A DNA stretch of 64,000 nucleotides. It comes from Chrysoperla carnea. Taxonomy: Eukaryota; Arthropoda; Insecta; Neuroptera; Chrysopidae. A program made the translations under genes and the position numbers. The notes under the pieces are model-generated. The model saw only the letters and a program-made list of their open reading frames with translations, ran no database searches and was not told where the DNA came from. The stretch lies in NCBI RefSeq assembly GCF_905475395.1, contig NC_058342.1:19254640-19318639 (forward strand), written 5' to 3'. Of the stretch, positions 11,919 through 23,445 are shown piece after piece. Each line of letters opens with the position of its first letter. The first letter of the stretch is position 1.

Positions 11919-12933
11919 CAGTCAAAACCGGCTATATAGTGCAATAAATAAGCCGGAAAATACCATCAAATGTGGAAAAGTGGTGGAACAGCTCCGATTT
12001 TAAAAATTTGTTGCGTACGTGTGCCTTAGACCTTTAGGAACATTCAGACGCACTAATCTTGGCATAACAGAAAAAACTGTGGAAATTAGGGTAGTTTTCT
12101 CACCTCCAGAGCAATCCAAATAGTAACAGAGAAAACAAATCAATATTTCAACTCGAAAATCGTCTCTCGAGGGCTTTTGAGGTCGCTGATCATGAATTCA
12201 AAAAGCAACTTTATTTAATCTGTTTTGCACAAAGAGCCCTCTGCGCCTCTGTAAAAACTATGCTGGGTACACCATTTATTAAAATTTAAATTAAGCGAAA
12301 TTACAAGTGCATCTGTAGTTGTCAAATTGTCAAAAAAGAAAAAAAATAGACAGTTTTAGTTCACGATAACGATATTCACGACAGATAGGTATCTTATAAT
12401 TTTACGAGATAACGCTACCACATAAATGTTTTGGAAAAATTTTGTTCTTCACGTTTTCTGCGTTTCTGCAGGAATGTTACCAATTTAATTAAATTTATTT
12501 GGTTAAATACTATCTGTATTTGTTGTGTGCGTAGTCATGGTAGGGACAATAAAATCGATACCAGCGCTTCCAATGAAAAATTTTGGCAAAAATGAGGCTG
12601 TTATGACTAATTTGCAGTTCTTTACATGTTAATGTTATAGAAAATGTCAAATTAAAATTATTGAAAAACACTAATTAATTAAACTTAATGGATTAAAAAT
12701 TGTGGAAATAAGAAATCAAATTGCACAAATATTATTTTTAAAATGTAAATCCATACAATTATATATGCATCCATACAATTCTATAATTAAAGTAGTGTAT
12801 CGTTACCATGGAAACGCCTTCTATAAAACTCACGCACGGTGGGAATACGAATTTCACCGTCTTTTTTTCACTGTCTTGGTCGTTATAACCGTTTACTCGT
12901 TATAAGTGATGTCAATATAGTCCATTTTGACTG
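11919..12933. mobile_element. TA-flanked DNA transposon remnant
   Basis: Ends TA-CAGTCAAAACCGGC at 11917 and CATTTTGACTG-TA at 12935, the TA duplication and short inverted ends of Tc1/mariner/pogo-type elements. The right end also carries CGTTATAAC motifs common near such termini. At 1015 bp with no intact transposase frame it is dead. Family B copy 2 lies inside it. Confidence 0.6.
12516..12845 (+). repeat. Family B repeat, copy 2
   Basis: Close match to copy 1 (GTTGTGTGCGTAGTCATGG to CTCACGCACGGTGGGAA), with GTTACCATGGAAAC at 12802-12815. Confidence 0.85.
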
Positions 12934-12935
12934 TA

Positions 12936-13944
12936 TTATTACATTTAAACTCAGAATGAACACGTAAAACTGAAGAAGAATGTATACCTGTACCACTAAG
13001 TCGGTAGATTTGTAATGTAGTCGACTGATTATGTATAATATGTTTCTATACTCAGACTATAAATATAAAGCTCCACAGTTTACAAAGCAGTTGTTATTTT
13101 AACTTTCTCATTACAATCACAAATGAAGAAAAAGAAAACCGTTGTTTATAAAATGTAATCAAATATTGTCTATATAATATATTTCATTTTCATTTATATT
13201 AATTAATTTTCTTTAATCATGATTTTTTAATCAACTTTAACTATTAAGACGATTCTAGGCACATTTTTCAATGGCGTGAAATCATTATGTGATTGGCGTG
13301 AAACTTTATACTTTTTTCTAAGATTTCTCTTAAATATTTGTTTTTGGAAAAAAATATTAATAAAGAAAAGCGATTTTCTGGATAAGAATGATCACAGTTA
13401 AAGTTGAATTTCTGGGACTGCGATTATACCCTCTATCGATTTGAAATCGATATGTTATTTTTCGATAATTCTGTAAATTTTTCCCAATTTTCATTGTTGA
13501 CATCCAGGTATAGTGGAATACGAAAAAGTACCAAAGTGTGAACAACTCTATGAATGGATATATTAACAATATATCGGAAATTAGGCCTCGGATCGAAATT
13601 CCGAAAAGAATTTTTTCGTTCATTTTGACAAGCTTATTCAGGAAGTTAAGTGTTTTACAATTAATTATAGAATAGCCTGTATACATTAATTAAGCCTTGC
13701 AAATTATATAGATTAAACTAAGGTTTGGCCAAAGCTCAATCTAAGGCTAACAAACTAAGTCTTTTAAAATCAATGGTGACTCTACCCCGATTCTACCGTC
13801 AGCATTAGAAGGTTCCAATATGGGACATTGGTTTCTCATAAGAAGTACCAAAATATTTTTGAAAATATTGATCAGTGGCGGGTTTAAATAAAAGTCCATT
13901 GAGAAAAATCTGTAAATAGGACCGTCTTTTTTAGCCTTCGTTAT
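12936..13944. other. Unassigned AT-rich DNA
   Basis: A minus-strand open frame of about 109 codons at 13357-13686 is Ile/Phe/Tyr-rich, lacks domain motifs and looks like chance. Confidence 0.4.
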
Positions 13945-14211
13945 TCAATTTGCTGCGTCCCTTGTGGTGCCTTTTCCTACAAATTTGTTCCCGCCTCCCT
14001 TTTTAATTTTCGTTAATGCATTTTCCCCTTTTGGTACCTTATTTCGAGGGCTCGGTGGACAACTATTCCTTTGCCATCCCTTAAATTCGCCACTATTCGT
14101 ATTTAAAAACTCCAGGAGGTGACGAGTATACCGTTCATCCTGGGCACTAGATATCTCTGAAAAAATTTTCTGTAACAATTCTGTAACAAGTTTGAAACCC
14201 CCGTGTAACAA
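13945..14211 (-). other. Unrecognised open frame, possible coding remnant
   Basis: About 88 open codons without ATG, of higher complexity than most frames here: LLQKIFSEISSAQDERYTRH, LLEFLNTNSGEFKGW, then a Lys/Gly-rich end (KVPKGENALTKIKKGGGNKF). The basic C-terminus could be from a transposon protein, but I recognise no family. The 5' end lies in a short direct repeat (TGTAACAAGTTTGAAA at about 14183 and 14204). Confidence 0.15.
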
Positions 14212-15445
14212 GTTTGAAATTATTTCGTAACTATCAACTGAATTGTGAATTTAGTATTTCACGTAAATCAAATTAGGTCACAAAATTTCCTGACGCTCTA
14301 ATGATTCGAATGCCGAAAACCGCATTCAAATCCAACTTACTGCTCAACTTTTAAGAAACTTTTGCCCTTCGTTTCTTCGTCTATTGGTTCATATCTTAAA
14401 AACCACTTACATTTTTCATAATTGGTCTACAGTTGGAGAAATCGGGAAGGGAACATTGAAACTCTTCCTATCTTTCGAAGTCGGTTAAAGAGAATTTGAA
14501 ATATATATAGAAATCAATTATTTTAGATAAATATTATCTTGAAAATTATTTTAGAATAATTCAACAAGTAGAAATACATATTTATTAGGAAGAATTGCAA
14601 TAAACACAGACAATCGTTAGTATCATAACAATCTTTAAGAGCTAGTAACATTTGAATTTCTTTAAGGTAGTACCTACACGAAAGTGATATTTCAAGAATT
14701 TCTCAAAACTCAGAATATAAAATATTTAATTCATAATACACATGCTGTTAAAATTAGAAGATGATTTACCATGTCATACATGAGATATTAGCAATTAAAA
14801 GTGACGCAATTTGTACGTGTACTAATATAATGTAGAATACTATTTTTAGAAAATATATAAATAAAAATAAAAATTATTTACCATATAGTTTCGATAAAAA
14901 ACTGAAATAAATAACTCGTTTTAGCGATGATTTTTTGTGGAGAGGATATAAAGACTAATGGTAAAGGTATATATCATAGTGTGTGTGTTTATACGTATAG
15001 GAGATACAGTAGTGAGGAACTACAAAACTTCTTGTGAAAATAATATATGGTATAGTCATAGTAGTCATAGCACAGTTAATGCGCTGAATGATAGTATTAA
15101 TCCAAAACTTTTTGACAGGACTGTGGCGGAGGAACTACCTTAACTGCCTGTCATCGATATCTGTTGTAGATCAGACCACTACCACAGTTTTTCATAAAAT
15201 AGTCCAAGTCCCCGAATGTTACTGGGAATGACTAGATCCCATTTATATACATACACATCCCCAAAAAAATTGTCAAATAACATATAAGTCCTAAACGAGC
15301 AACCAAAAACTTGAAACCGTGATGGCTTTGTAGGTTAGCCCAGAACAACATTTTTCCACATAATTTCCAATCCTTGAGAGGCTGTGTAAAAGTGTGGGTT
15401 CGGGGTAATCCACAAAGCCATACTATTCTCAATTTTGCCAGCTTA
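14212..15445. other. Unassigned DNA
   Basis: 14664 begins TTTAAGGTAGTACC, like the ends of the TTAA-flanked elements, but I found no matching right end. 15100-15440 has mixed composition with a 66-codon minus-strand frame of no known family. Confidence 0.35.
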
Positions 15446-16031
15446 CTGAAAAAAAATTCTTAATTCCACCCGATATGAGGTTTTCTCAACCTCATCGCAA
15501 TAATATATATGGCCAATGGTGGGGAGTTAAGTGGTTACCGTGGGGAGTTAAGTGGTGAAGTTGACACAAACGCATGAGTTGGTTGTATGCAAGTAATATA
15601 CTGTCTTACAAATTTTAAATATTGTTGTTTTGAAATGCAACATATATAAAACTCTCTGTTAACTTGTAACAACAATCTTCATAAAGTTGACTCAATCACA
15701 TATGGACTAGACATGGTAGCAAAGTAATTTTCTTTTAATTTATCGATTCGCTTGATTAACACAATTATCTATTCCAACTAAATACAAATTTATTTTTATG
15801 AATAAAATGCATAACTTTAAATTAAAATCAATCTCTTCCATAAAAGTAATGAGTTTGTTTATTAAACTTCTGTGATTTTGTATCAATGAATTCATATTTT
15901 AAATTCATTTCCATTCTATTGTAAATACAAATATTTAGCTGTACTTTTGCCAAGTTTAAAGGTATTTTTACTTTTTTTCAATATAAAACTCCGGGATGAG
16001 GTTGTCATTATTTTAATTTTTTTTTTTTCAG
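15446..16031 (+). repeat. Family H repeat, copy 1 (fullest)
   Basis: Starts CTGAAAAAAAATTCTTAATT with CACCCGATATGAGGTT, and ends GGGATGAGGTTGTCATT, T-tract, CAG. The ends are weakly inverted (CTGAAAAAAAA / TTTTTTTTTCAG). The interior has GTAATATACTGTC, TGTAACAACAATCTTCAT and GACTCAATCACATATG. No coding. Confidence 0.75.
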
Positions 16032-16362
16032 TTGGTTTAAGTAAGTCGTATTTTCCTACAACTTTAGAGACCCTTACTTCCACTTGGGAGATTTAAAATC
16101 ATATAGAAAAGTGTAATTCTGATCTGATCTACTATATACATCAAAGTCAGGTTTTTGATAGCTGACGATATCAAGGTGTTGCTCGCTCACGAGCTACAAG
16201 TAATCAACACGTCGAATGTCTTAACGAAAATACAATTATTATTTTCATTGTAAACAATGATTTTTTTTTAATATCTAATAATTCAATTCATACATTGATA
16301 TTCGATTTTTAATAAATGCAATAAATGGTATTACTCACAAAGAATGCGTTATTATAAATGAC

Positions 16363-16653
16363 TTACCCTAGATTTTTCCGGATCCACGATCCGGAAGAAA
16401 ATTGAAGTATGAAAAAATATTTATGACATCGTACCCCGAGATAGTGCTCATTGTTACTGTGCTTGGGATAAACTGCCACTAATAAAATTAATGGTATCGG
16501 AATATTTTCATTCAAAGTTGAATTATCATAGCCGTCTTGGGCTTCTTTCTTTTGTACCTTTTGTATCTGAATTGAATTTGTAATTTGCATATTTGAGGTA
16601 ATAAATTTTAGGTCAAAGGGAGTGGGCTGATTACTAGTTGTCACAATCAGCCC
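16363..16653 (-). other. Candidate exon with good donor site
   Basis: About 97 open codons on the minus strand (SNQPTPFDLKFITSNMQI, then KEAQDGYDNSTLNENIPIP, LVAVYPKHSNNEHYLGVR). Near its 3' end is a strong splice-donor match, GG|GTAAGTC (about 16365-16370). The upstream side has no strong acceptor or ATG. I recognise no family. It could be a real internal exon, a transposon remnant or chance. Confidence 0.22.
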
Positions 16654-17449
16654 CAAATAAATTTTGACAATCAGATCAAAACAATACTTAAAATATTTTA
16701 ATCCTTAAAAAATTTATAATGAATCTGTTGTTAAGCTTAAATTTATTTAACTAAGATCGTTCTAAGTATATACATTCAAAGTTTATTTCTTGAAATTAAG
16801 GAATTTTTTATAAAAGCATAGGTAACGATTAATTTTGTTTTAGGCACCGTTTGAATAAAAACTTAAGGCATCTGGATTGCTTTCAAAACTTGCTTTCGCC
16901 TTGCCGATAAATTCAGTGCTCTCTTCTATTCTTTTCCTGTGAACACTAACCATGCACAGGCCGCTTGGGCTTTTGTCTTGGGTCTTAGTCGTAACATGCT
17001 AAATGTAAATATTCAATTTTCTCATTGCTACATTTTGCTACAAATTTTATCTTCAAATTTTGTCTTTCAATATATTTTAAATGGTTTGATTAGTGGAAGA
17101 AATCAAAGAGACTACTTTTGTAGATCGTTCAATTTGTTACAAAAATTTTTTAAATGGCATTGGAGGTAAAAATGTAAAGTTAAGCTTAGGGCCTTCCTAT
17201 AAATATCAATAGTTCATATTTGGAGATAATATTTTAGAATTTCATAGTTACAATATTTCGGTTTCGGGAGTTAAATGTAGTAGATTGTTTTGACCCATCC
17301 TGGTGTAGATGCGGATACACCTCACTAAATGTAATCCTGGCGGCGCTCATGTATGTACTAACCAAGAGCCAGAGCTTCATCTCACCAATTTTATTGACAA
17401 GATTTTTTCAAAAATTGCAATTTTTTTTATTCGTATTTTATTTGTTATT
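16654..17449. other. Unassigned AT-rich DNA
   Basis: No recognised gene. The plus-strand open frame at 16939-17169 has no motif. 17285-17390 is GC-richer (CCTGGTGTAGATGCGGATAC, AATCCTGGCGGCGCTCATG) but closed in most frames. Confidence 0.4.
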
Positions 17450-17970
17450 ATTCCATGAAATATGAAATATATCAAGGCATACTAAGTTTAGTCTCAAGTT
17501 TGTAACGCTTAAAAATATTGATGCTACCAAGAAAATTTTGCTATAAGTGTTCATAAAATCACCTTATTAGTTCGCCCGACCATCCGTCCGCCTGTCAACA
17601 CGAGAAATCAAAAACGAAAAAAGATATCAAGCTGAAATTTTTGCAGCGTACTCAGGACGTAAAAAGTGAGGTTGAGTTCCTTAATGAGCAACATAGGTCC
17701 ATTAGGTCTTGGGTTCTTAGGACCAATCTTATAAACCGATATAGAGACAACAAATATTTAAGTGTAAAAAATGTTTCTTATAAAAAAATAAACAACTTTT
17801 GTTTGAAACATTTTTTCGTAAACATCGCTCTTTACCCGCGAGCGCAAATTGTATAGTATGTATTATATATTTGTAACATGTATGTATGTGTAATATGATA
17901 GAGTAATCAACACTGTCTGTACATGGTATTCAATAATTTACTCAGTCAATTGTTTGTTTTTACTTGCTTT
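17450..17970 (+). repeat. Family A repeat, copy 4
   Basis: Complete but diverged copy, with a shortened CCGTCCG microsatellite and 3' end TTTTTACTTGC. Confidence 0.85.
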
Positions 17971-18430
17971 AAGTATAAAATGTATTTATTGTTTCTCATT
18001 TTTGATTAAAATAAAATACTCTCGCATAAACGTACTATCCCGTAATAATGTACTTTTACCTTATATCCTTATATTTTATTGTTACACTGTATACATACTG
18101 AAATGGTAATGGTGGTGGGGGCGGGGTGATTTGATTAAAGTGTGTAAAAAGAGATTAATAATATGAAATAAAATGTCAAACGTGTTATAGTTTTATGTGT
18201 TGAAGCGATAAAATATGTGAATGTGTGTATGTGTTTTCATATGAAAAATTGAAAATGGAAAATCAATCGAATGTCAAATAAATGGAAATTTTAATAATAA
18301 ATTAAATTGCTGATAAAAATGAATAATTTATAAAGACATTGTAAATCTGTGACGGATAACAGACTCAAAGTGTTTATTGTTATTTCAATTCAATCATAAG
18401 TTCTTCTGTGTGTGTATATGCCGGGTGTCA
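17971..18430. other. Unassigned AT-rich DNA
   Basis: Short G-rich spot GGTGGTGGGGGCGGGGTGA near 18110. Otherwise nothing recognised. Confidence 0.4.
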
Positions 18431-18810
18431 CCACATCCAAAATTGCAACTGTACAAAATACATTTTGTTTTTAATTATACGATTAAATTATGTCAGTAAT
18501 ATACTGTCTAACAAATTTTAAATATTGATGAAATTCAACATATATAATACTCTCTGTTAACTGGTAACAACAATCTTCATGAAGTTGACTCAATCACATA
18601 TGGACTATCGATATGCGATCATAATAACCAAATCCTCTATTTTAAGCAAACGCAAAGAAATTTTCTTTAAAATCATCGATTCGCTTTATTTACACAATTA
18701 TATATTCCAACTACATACAATTTTATTTTTCATCAAAAATCGAAACCACATCGAAAATTGGAACTGACAAAATACATTTTGTTTTTAATTATACGATTAA
18801 ATGATGGCAG
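18431..18810 (+). repeat. Family H core flanked by 65-66-bp direct repeats
   Basis: Direct repeats at 18431-18496 and 18746-18810 (CCACATC-AAAATT-, CAAAATACATTTTGTTTTTA, ATTATACGATTAAAT) flank about 250 bp matching the family H interior. Confidence 0.8.
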
Positions 18811-19025
18811 GAAAATTTTTTCTAGCTGGGAAAGTAAGATGGCCATATACAAGTCTTTCATCAGACTATCTACAGAACTGCCAACGAAATACATTGTTCT
18901 TCAGTCATATGTGTATTTTGTGTTAAAATGCAATAATACAGTTAAAAGGGCTATATTGACATCACTTATAACGATGAAACGGGTATAACGCCCGATTGGA
19001 AACGTACAAACTAAATCAAAATTTG

Positions 19026-19267
19026 TCGCCTTGGTAGCTCAGTTGTTAATTCCCGCCGTCGCAACAAAAATGAATTTAATTAATAGTTGTGATGGGCTAG
19101 TGCATGGTATATACACTATACCAAGGAGGTGCACTCTGCCTCTGAAATTGAGGGGCTGAAAAATGAAATTATCAACGGAAAAGGTGGTAAAACACAAATA
19201 TGATATCACAATGGGCTCTATAGGCTAAGTGTGTCCTTCGTGGTCAGCCAATATAACCTAACTTAAC
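19026..19267 (+). mobile_element. tRNA-headed SINE with LINE-like 3' tail
   Basis: A 242-bp insertion flanked by a perfect 15-bp direct repeat, CTAAATCAAAATTTG, at 19011-19025 and 19268-19282. The head begins GCCTTGGTAGCTCAGTTGTT, with a tRNA-like A box at about 19035-19046. I see no clear B box, so it has decayed or the head is only partly tRNA-derived. The last 70 bp (TATCACAATGGGCTC, then GGCTAAGTGTGTCC, CAGCCAATATAACCTAAC) resemble the 3' tail of the LINE at 23.7 kb. That is the expected layout of a SINE that borrows a partner LINE's reverse transcriptase. The intact duplication suggests a fairly recent insertion. Confidence 0.82.
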
Positions 19268-19365
19268 CTAAATCAAAATTTGATTGACAACATAGTTGAC
19301 AACCAAGTTGAATTTATTTGTCACACAAGTACCAACAAGCAAAAGCGTCGTCATCCGCTGGTAAA

Positions 19366-19376
19366 GGGGGGGGGGG
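19366..19376 (+). repeat. G homopolymer
   Basis: Run of 11 G in AT-rich DNA. A second G11 run is at 31841-31851. Confidence 0.9.
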
Positions 19377-19683
19377 TTCCTTTATGGTAATGGGTAAAAT
19401 ATGAATTGTAGATATAAGTAAAAATATAGGAGATTAAACGCGAAAATTTATTTTTATTTTAAAATTAGACCTATTTTACCATTAATTTACCTGAAAACAG
19501 GCGTGAATCTAGAGTTAAATTTTGGGGGATCGCATACACTGGAATCCACTGAACTTTTTTCTGTTTTAGTGTGGGGGCCCTACCCAAAAATTTCTTTTTC
19601 TGCTATTCCTTTTTTCCTTTTCATCGCATACGCCCTCTTGCTAAAAACTTGTTGCCAAAGATGATTTTATTTAGTTTGTGTAC

Positions 19684-20140
19684 CCCATATATGAAATATA
19701 TCAGAGTACCTGTATAAAGCTTAATCCCATGTTTGTTACGCTTAGAAATATAAACCCCACGAGCCAAGTTTTGATAATGGTATTCATAAAATTAACCTAA
19801 TTAGTCCATTTCCGTTTTACATTTAATCTTTACTTCAATCTCTAACAGTTTACAAGATCGGTCCTACGGACCCAAGACCCAATTGGCCTATGTTGCTCAT
19901 TTACAAACTCGACCTCCCTTTTACGTCCCGAGTGCGCTGTAAAAATTTCAGCTTGAAATCTTTTTTCATTTTTGAGTTATCATATTCACAGACGGATGGA
20001 CGGACAACTGAAAATGGGCTAAGTACATGATTTTATGAACACCTATACCAAAATTTTGTTGGTAGCATCAATATTTTTAAGCGTTACAAACTTAGGACTA
20101 AACTTAAAATACTATGTATATCTTATACATGGTATAAAAA
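19684..20140. repeat. Family A copy 5, head-to-head chimera
   Basis: 19684 to about 19817 is the 5' part of family A in plus orientation. From about 19818 to 20140 the sequence is family A in minus orientation, from mid-element out to the 5' end (ATACATGGTATAAAAA). The 5' parts can fold on each other. Confidence 0.8.
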
Positions 20141-21138
20141 CATTATCAGTGGACACACCGTATAATATGGTGCATTCATTATTGTCGAGGTGAAAATCAA
20201 GTAAAATGGTTTTTTCAATTTTCTTTATTAAATGGAAAATTGTTTTATGTAGCGCATGATACAACAATCCCAAACAATTCAGTTCGTTATTACAATATGT
20301 ACACATCTAGCTAACACATACATCATATAAATTTTCAATCAATCGCAATTGTAAACAATTTTGCCTTTTTAATTTAATTTGTTCAATTTTTTTCGAATTA
20401 GTTATGTAATTAAAAAAAAAATGCATTTTAAATACTCAGTTTAGTTTGTATTATTATGTTGGTAGTAAAAAATATAGGTATTATGAAATTTAAAAAAGTT
20501 AAAATTATTGCAAAAATATATTTAAATATTCTGATTTCGAGTCATAAAAGCACATTTTTCTTTTATAATATTAAAATTAAAAATCGTAATTTTTAAACTG
20601 CATATCACGTGACCTAAAACGCGGGCAAGCCCTGATATGATGTCATATCGTACTGAACCATAGATCATCCGTTAGTGTACACAGTGGGTATAATATATCC
20701 ATAGATAATAAATATTTATATTTATTATAATTAGTTGTCTGTGAAAATATCTGTCTAGTTTTTCTGTGTTATTTCGTACAATGATACCGATGGTAAGTCA
20801 CCAAGTCGGATGCCCGCGTTTTTGACAGTTTAAAATTTAAGTTTTTGGCAAGAAAGCGTTTGTATTTTTCCGAAATAAATTTTTGGTGGCTGATAATTAT
20901 CAAAATCAACATGTTGAAGTACTTTTTCAAATATATTAGAATACCCTATTGTTGAAATACCATACAAGAAGAGACGATTGTTAGTAAGAGTTGAGACTCT
21001 TGCTAGGCAAAGTAAACTCTTATTAAAAACATCAGTCACAGTTGATTGAAAATGAGTTAACACACTGTTCCTAAAAAGTGTTAACTATGCCTGCTGTGGT
21101 TTAGTAAAACTTTATGAAGGTACATTAATTTAGTTTAA
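20141..21138. other. Unassigned AT-rich DNA
   Basis: No recognised feature. A minus-strand 77-codon frame at 20830-21063 lacks motifs. Confidence 0.4.
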
Positions 21139-21448
21139 GGGCGTATGAGTACAGTAGTGGGAGCACAAATTTAAAAAATATATATTTTCAATTTTGATGA
21201 GAAATTATTTTAAAACTTGACGATATAAGACAAAAGGTAAGAATACAATTTTTCGATATCTGGAGTAATTTTCAAAATGTCGAAAATTTAAAATTCAGCT
21301 ATCGATATTTCGAAAACCAAGGCACATATCGAAAAACATTTTTCTTATTTTTCGTCTACATTCATGAAGTTATAAGGAAATTCATCATCAAAGTTGAAAA
21401 TAAGATAAAAATAATTTCAACCCTTAATCTACCCTGATCTTACATTCC
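21139..21448 (+). mobile_element. Non-autonomous TIR element, family I copy 1
   Basis: Left end TTTAA-GGGCGTATGAGTACA and right end CTACCCTGATCTTACATTCC-TT are imperfect inverted repeats. The interior has AAAAAATATATATTTTCAAT, TTTCGAAAACCAAGGCACAT and TTTTTCGTCTA-ATTCATGAAG, shared with 41353-41663. Confidence 0.7.
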
Positions 21449-22226
21449 TTGTATGGACGGACCTTTTCCTGAAACAAATATATTCAATTAATTGAACTCA
21501 CATGAAATGAATCAATTCTTTAAAATAAAAAAGTTAAAGTAATTTTTAATTATGCGATGAGTTTTAAATTATGCTAATTCTATGGAATTAATTTTGTTAA
21601 ATATATTAAAATAAGTCATTCCTTTAACTTTATCGATTCCGTTATTAATACCGTAATTCATGTCTTCTCAAAGATGTTTCTTTTAACGGGATTCATTTCC
21701 TTAAATTTATCATAATAAACCATTATTTTCACTTGTCTTACATTTCTTTGTCATTAATTTTTATTAAACTCTAAAAAGAATTGATTCATTTCACATCTTT
21801 TATACAAAAACCTTTCTTTGTTTTTGATTTCTGTTTAGGATTCCGTGCCAAAAAAATTATTTACGAAACCCAGACAGATAGAAAATATGTTATGGCTGCT
21901 TATCTTGCTTAATGCGTTACATACATCTGTATGAAAGGATCCGTGTTAATAAGCGGGATTTTTAGCCCTCAAAGTAAGAAAAATGTCAATTTTTAATAAA
22001 TTTTTAATATAGTTTTTTATAAGTTGCACTGTTTAATTATCATTGGTGACTGAAACTTTGTAACGATTTCGTAACGACGACATTTGTTGTCAAATATTAA
22101 TGATTTTCAAATTTCTGATTTGTGTCTCTATCATTTCAGATATTCAATAAGTGATCAAGAAATAAATGTTTAGTTCTAGTACAGCGTGCCTGAAAAACAA
22201 ATTTATACGCTTATTATTCCTGTAGT
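21449..22226. other. Unassigned AT-rich DNA
   Basis: No gene or repeat recognised. Confidence 0.4.
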
Positions 22227-22344
22227 CTCCTCCACATTCACGCGATGTAGCACCAAGCCGGGCGAGAGACGAGAATGTGGAGGAGATACTAGTGGTAAAC
22301 TAAAAAAAAATCCTAATACCAACCGATATAAGGTTGGTATTAGG
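22227..22344. repeat. Two consecutive perfect 13-bp hairpins
   Basis: Hairpin 1: CTCCTCCACATTC (22227-22239) and GAATGTGGAGGAG (22273-22285) around a GC-rich 33-nt loop. Hairpin 2: CCTAATACCAACC (22312-22324) and GGTTGGTATTAGG (22332-22344), followed by a direct echo ATTGGTATTAGG. Confidence 0.9.
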
Positions 22345-23104
22345 ATTGGTATTAGGTTGGTGAAGATGACACAAACGCATGAGTTGTTTGTATGAAAGTA
22401 ATATACTGTCTAACAAATTTCAAGTATTGTTGTTTTGAAATGCAACATAGTTTTAAACAATCAATTTTTGATTGGTTCTACCCCTCACAAATATTATAAC
22501 AAAAGAGTGATGTGATTGTCATAACTACATGAGCAAGTAAAATAATTAAAAGGTTTATAGTTGCTAAAAGGTTTATTTAAAAAAAATTCGATTTCCTTGA
22601 ATCGGATTTGAATCAGCGACATATGGATTACTATTGATTTTAATGTTGTAAGTGTACAATTTAACTCTCTGTTAATCTGTAACAACAATCTTCACGATGT
22701 TGCCTCAATCACATATGAGCTAAACATGATAGATATGCAATCATGACAGACAAATCCTCTTTTTAAAGCAAACGCAAAGAAATTTTCTTTTACTTCATCG
22801 GTTCGCTTTATTTACACGATTATATATTCCAACTAAGTACAATTTTATTTTTATCAATAAAATGCATGATTTTAAACTAAAATCCATCTCTTTCATAGAA
22901 GTAATGATTTTGTTTAATTAACTTCAGTGATTTTGTATCAATGAATTCATATTTTAAATTCAATTCCATTCTATTGTACATACAAATATTTAGCTGTACT
23001 TGTTCAAATTGATAGGCAAATGTTTGAAAGTATTTATACTTTATTTCAATATGAAACGGGTAACTTCGGGATGAGGTTATTATCATTTTAATTTTTTTTT
23101 TTCA
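22300..23104 (+). repeat. Family H repeat, copy 3, with internal insertion
   Basis: Matches copy 1 at both ends (GACACAAACGCATGAGTTG to GGGATGAGGTTATTATCATT and T-tract CA). About 22450-22660 is not in copy 1. That insert includes GGATTTGAATCAGCGACATA on the plus strand, which resembles the reverse complement of a tRNA T-arm, so it may be a tRNA-derived fragment (weak). Confidence 0.65.
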
Positions 23105-23445
23105 AGTGTAATCGACCCAAATAAGTATAGGCGAGCGGAACCAAGTATACAATTTTTCACTTTTGAATAATTAATTTTAATTTAAATGAACTAAAAATTT
23201 TTAGTCATACATAAAAATAATAACTATATTTATTATTCAGTAGTATTGTTGAACCCGAATAATTTGTATAAACTATTATTAAAAGTATCTAGAATAAAAA
23301 AATTTTAAATTTTTTCGTTATTTTGCAAATATATGCCTTTGTTGTTTAGTTGCTTGCCTGGCATAATGGAAAATTATGATAAATTTTTTTAAAAACCTGG
23401 AATTATCAGAGAATTTTAAAATTATCTTTCTATAGCACCATGTGA
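23105..23445. other. Unassigned AT-rich DNA
   Basis: No recognised feature up to the LINE fragment. Confidence 0.4.

Noticed and set aside
13357-13686. 109-codon minus-strand frame as a gene
   Set aside because: Ile/Phe/Tyr-rich composition expected of AT-rich chance ORFs, no domain, no splice or start context.
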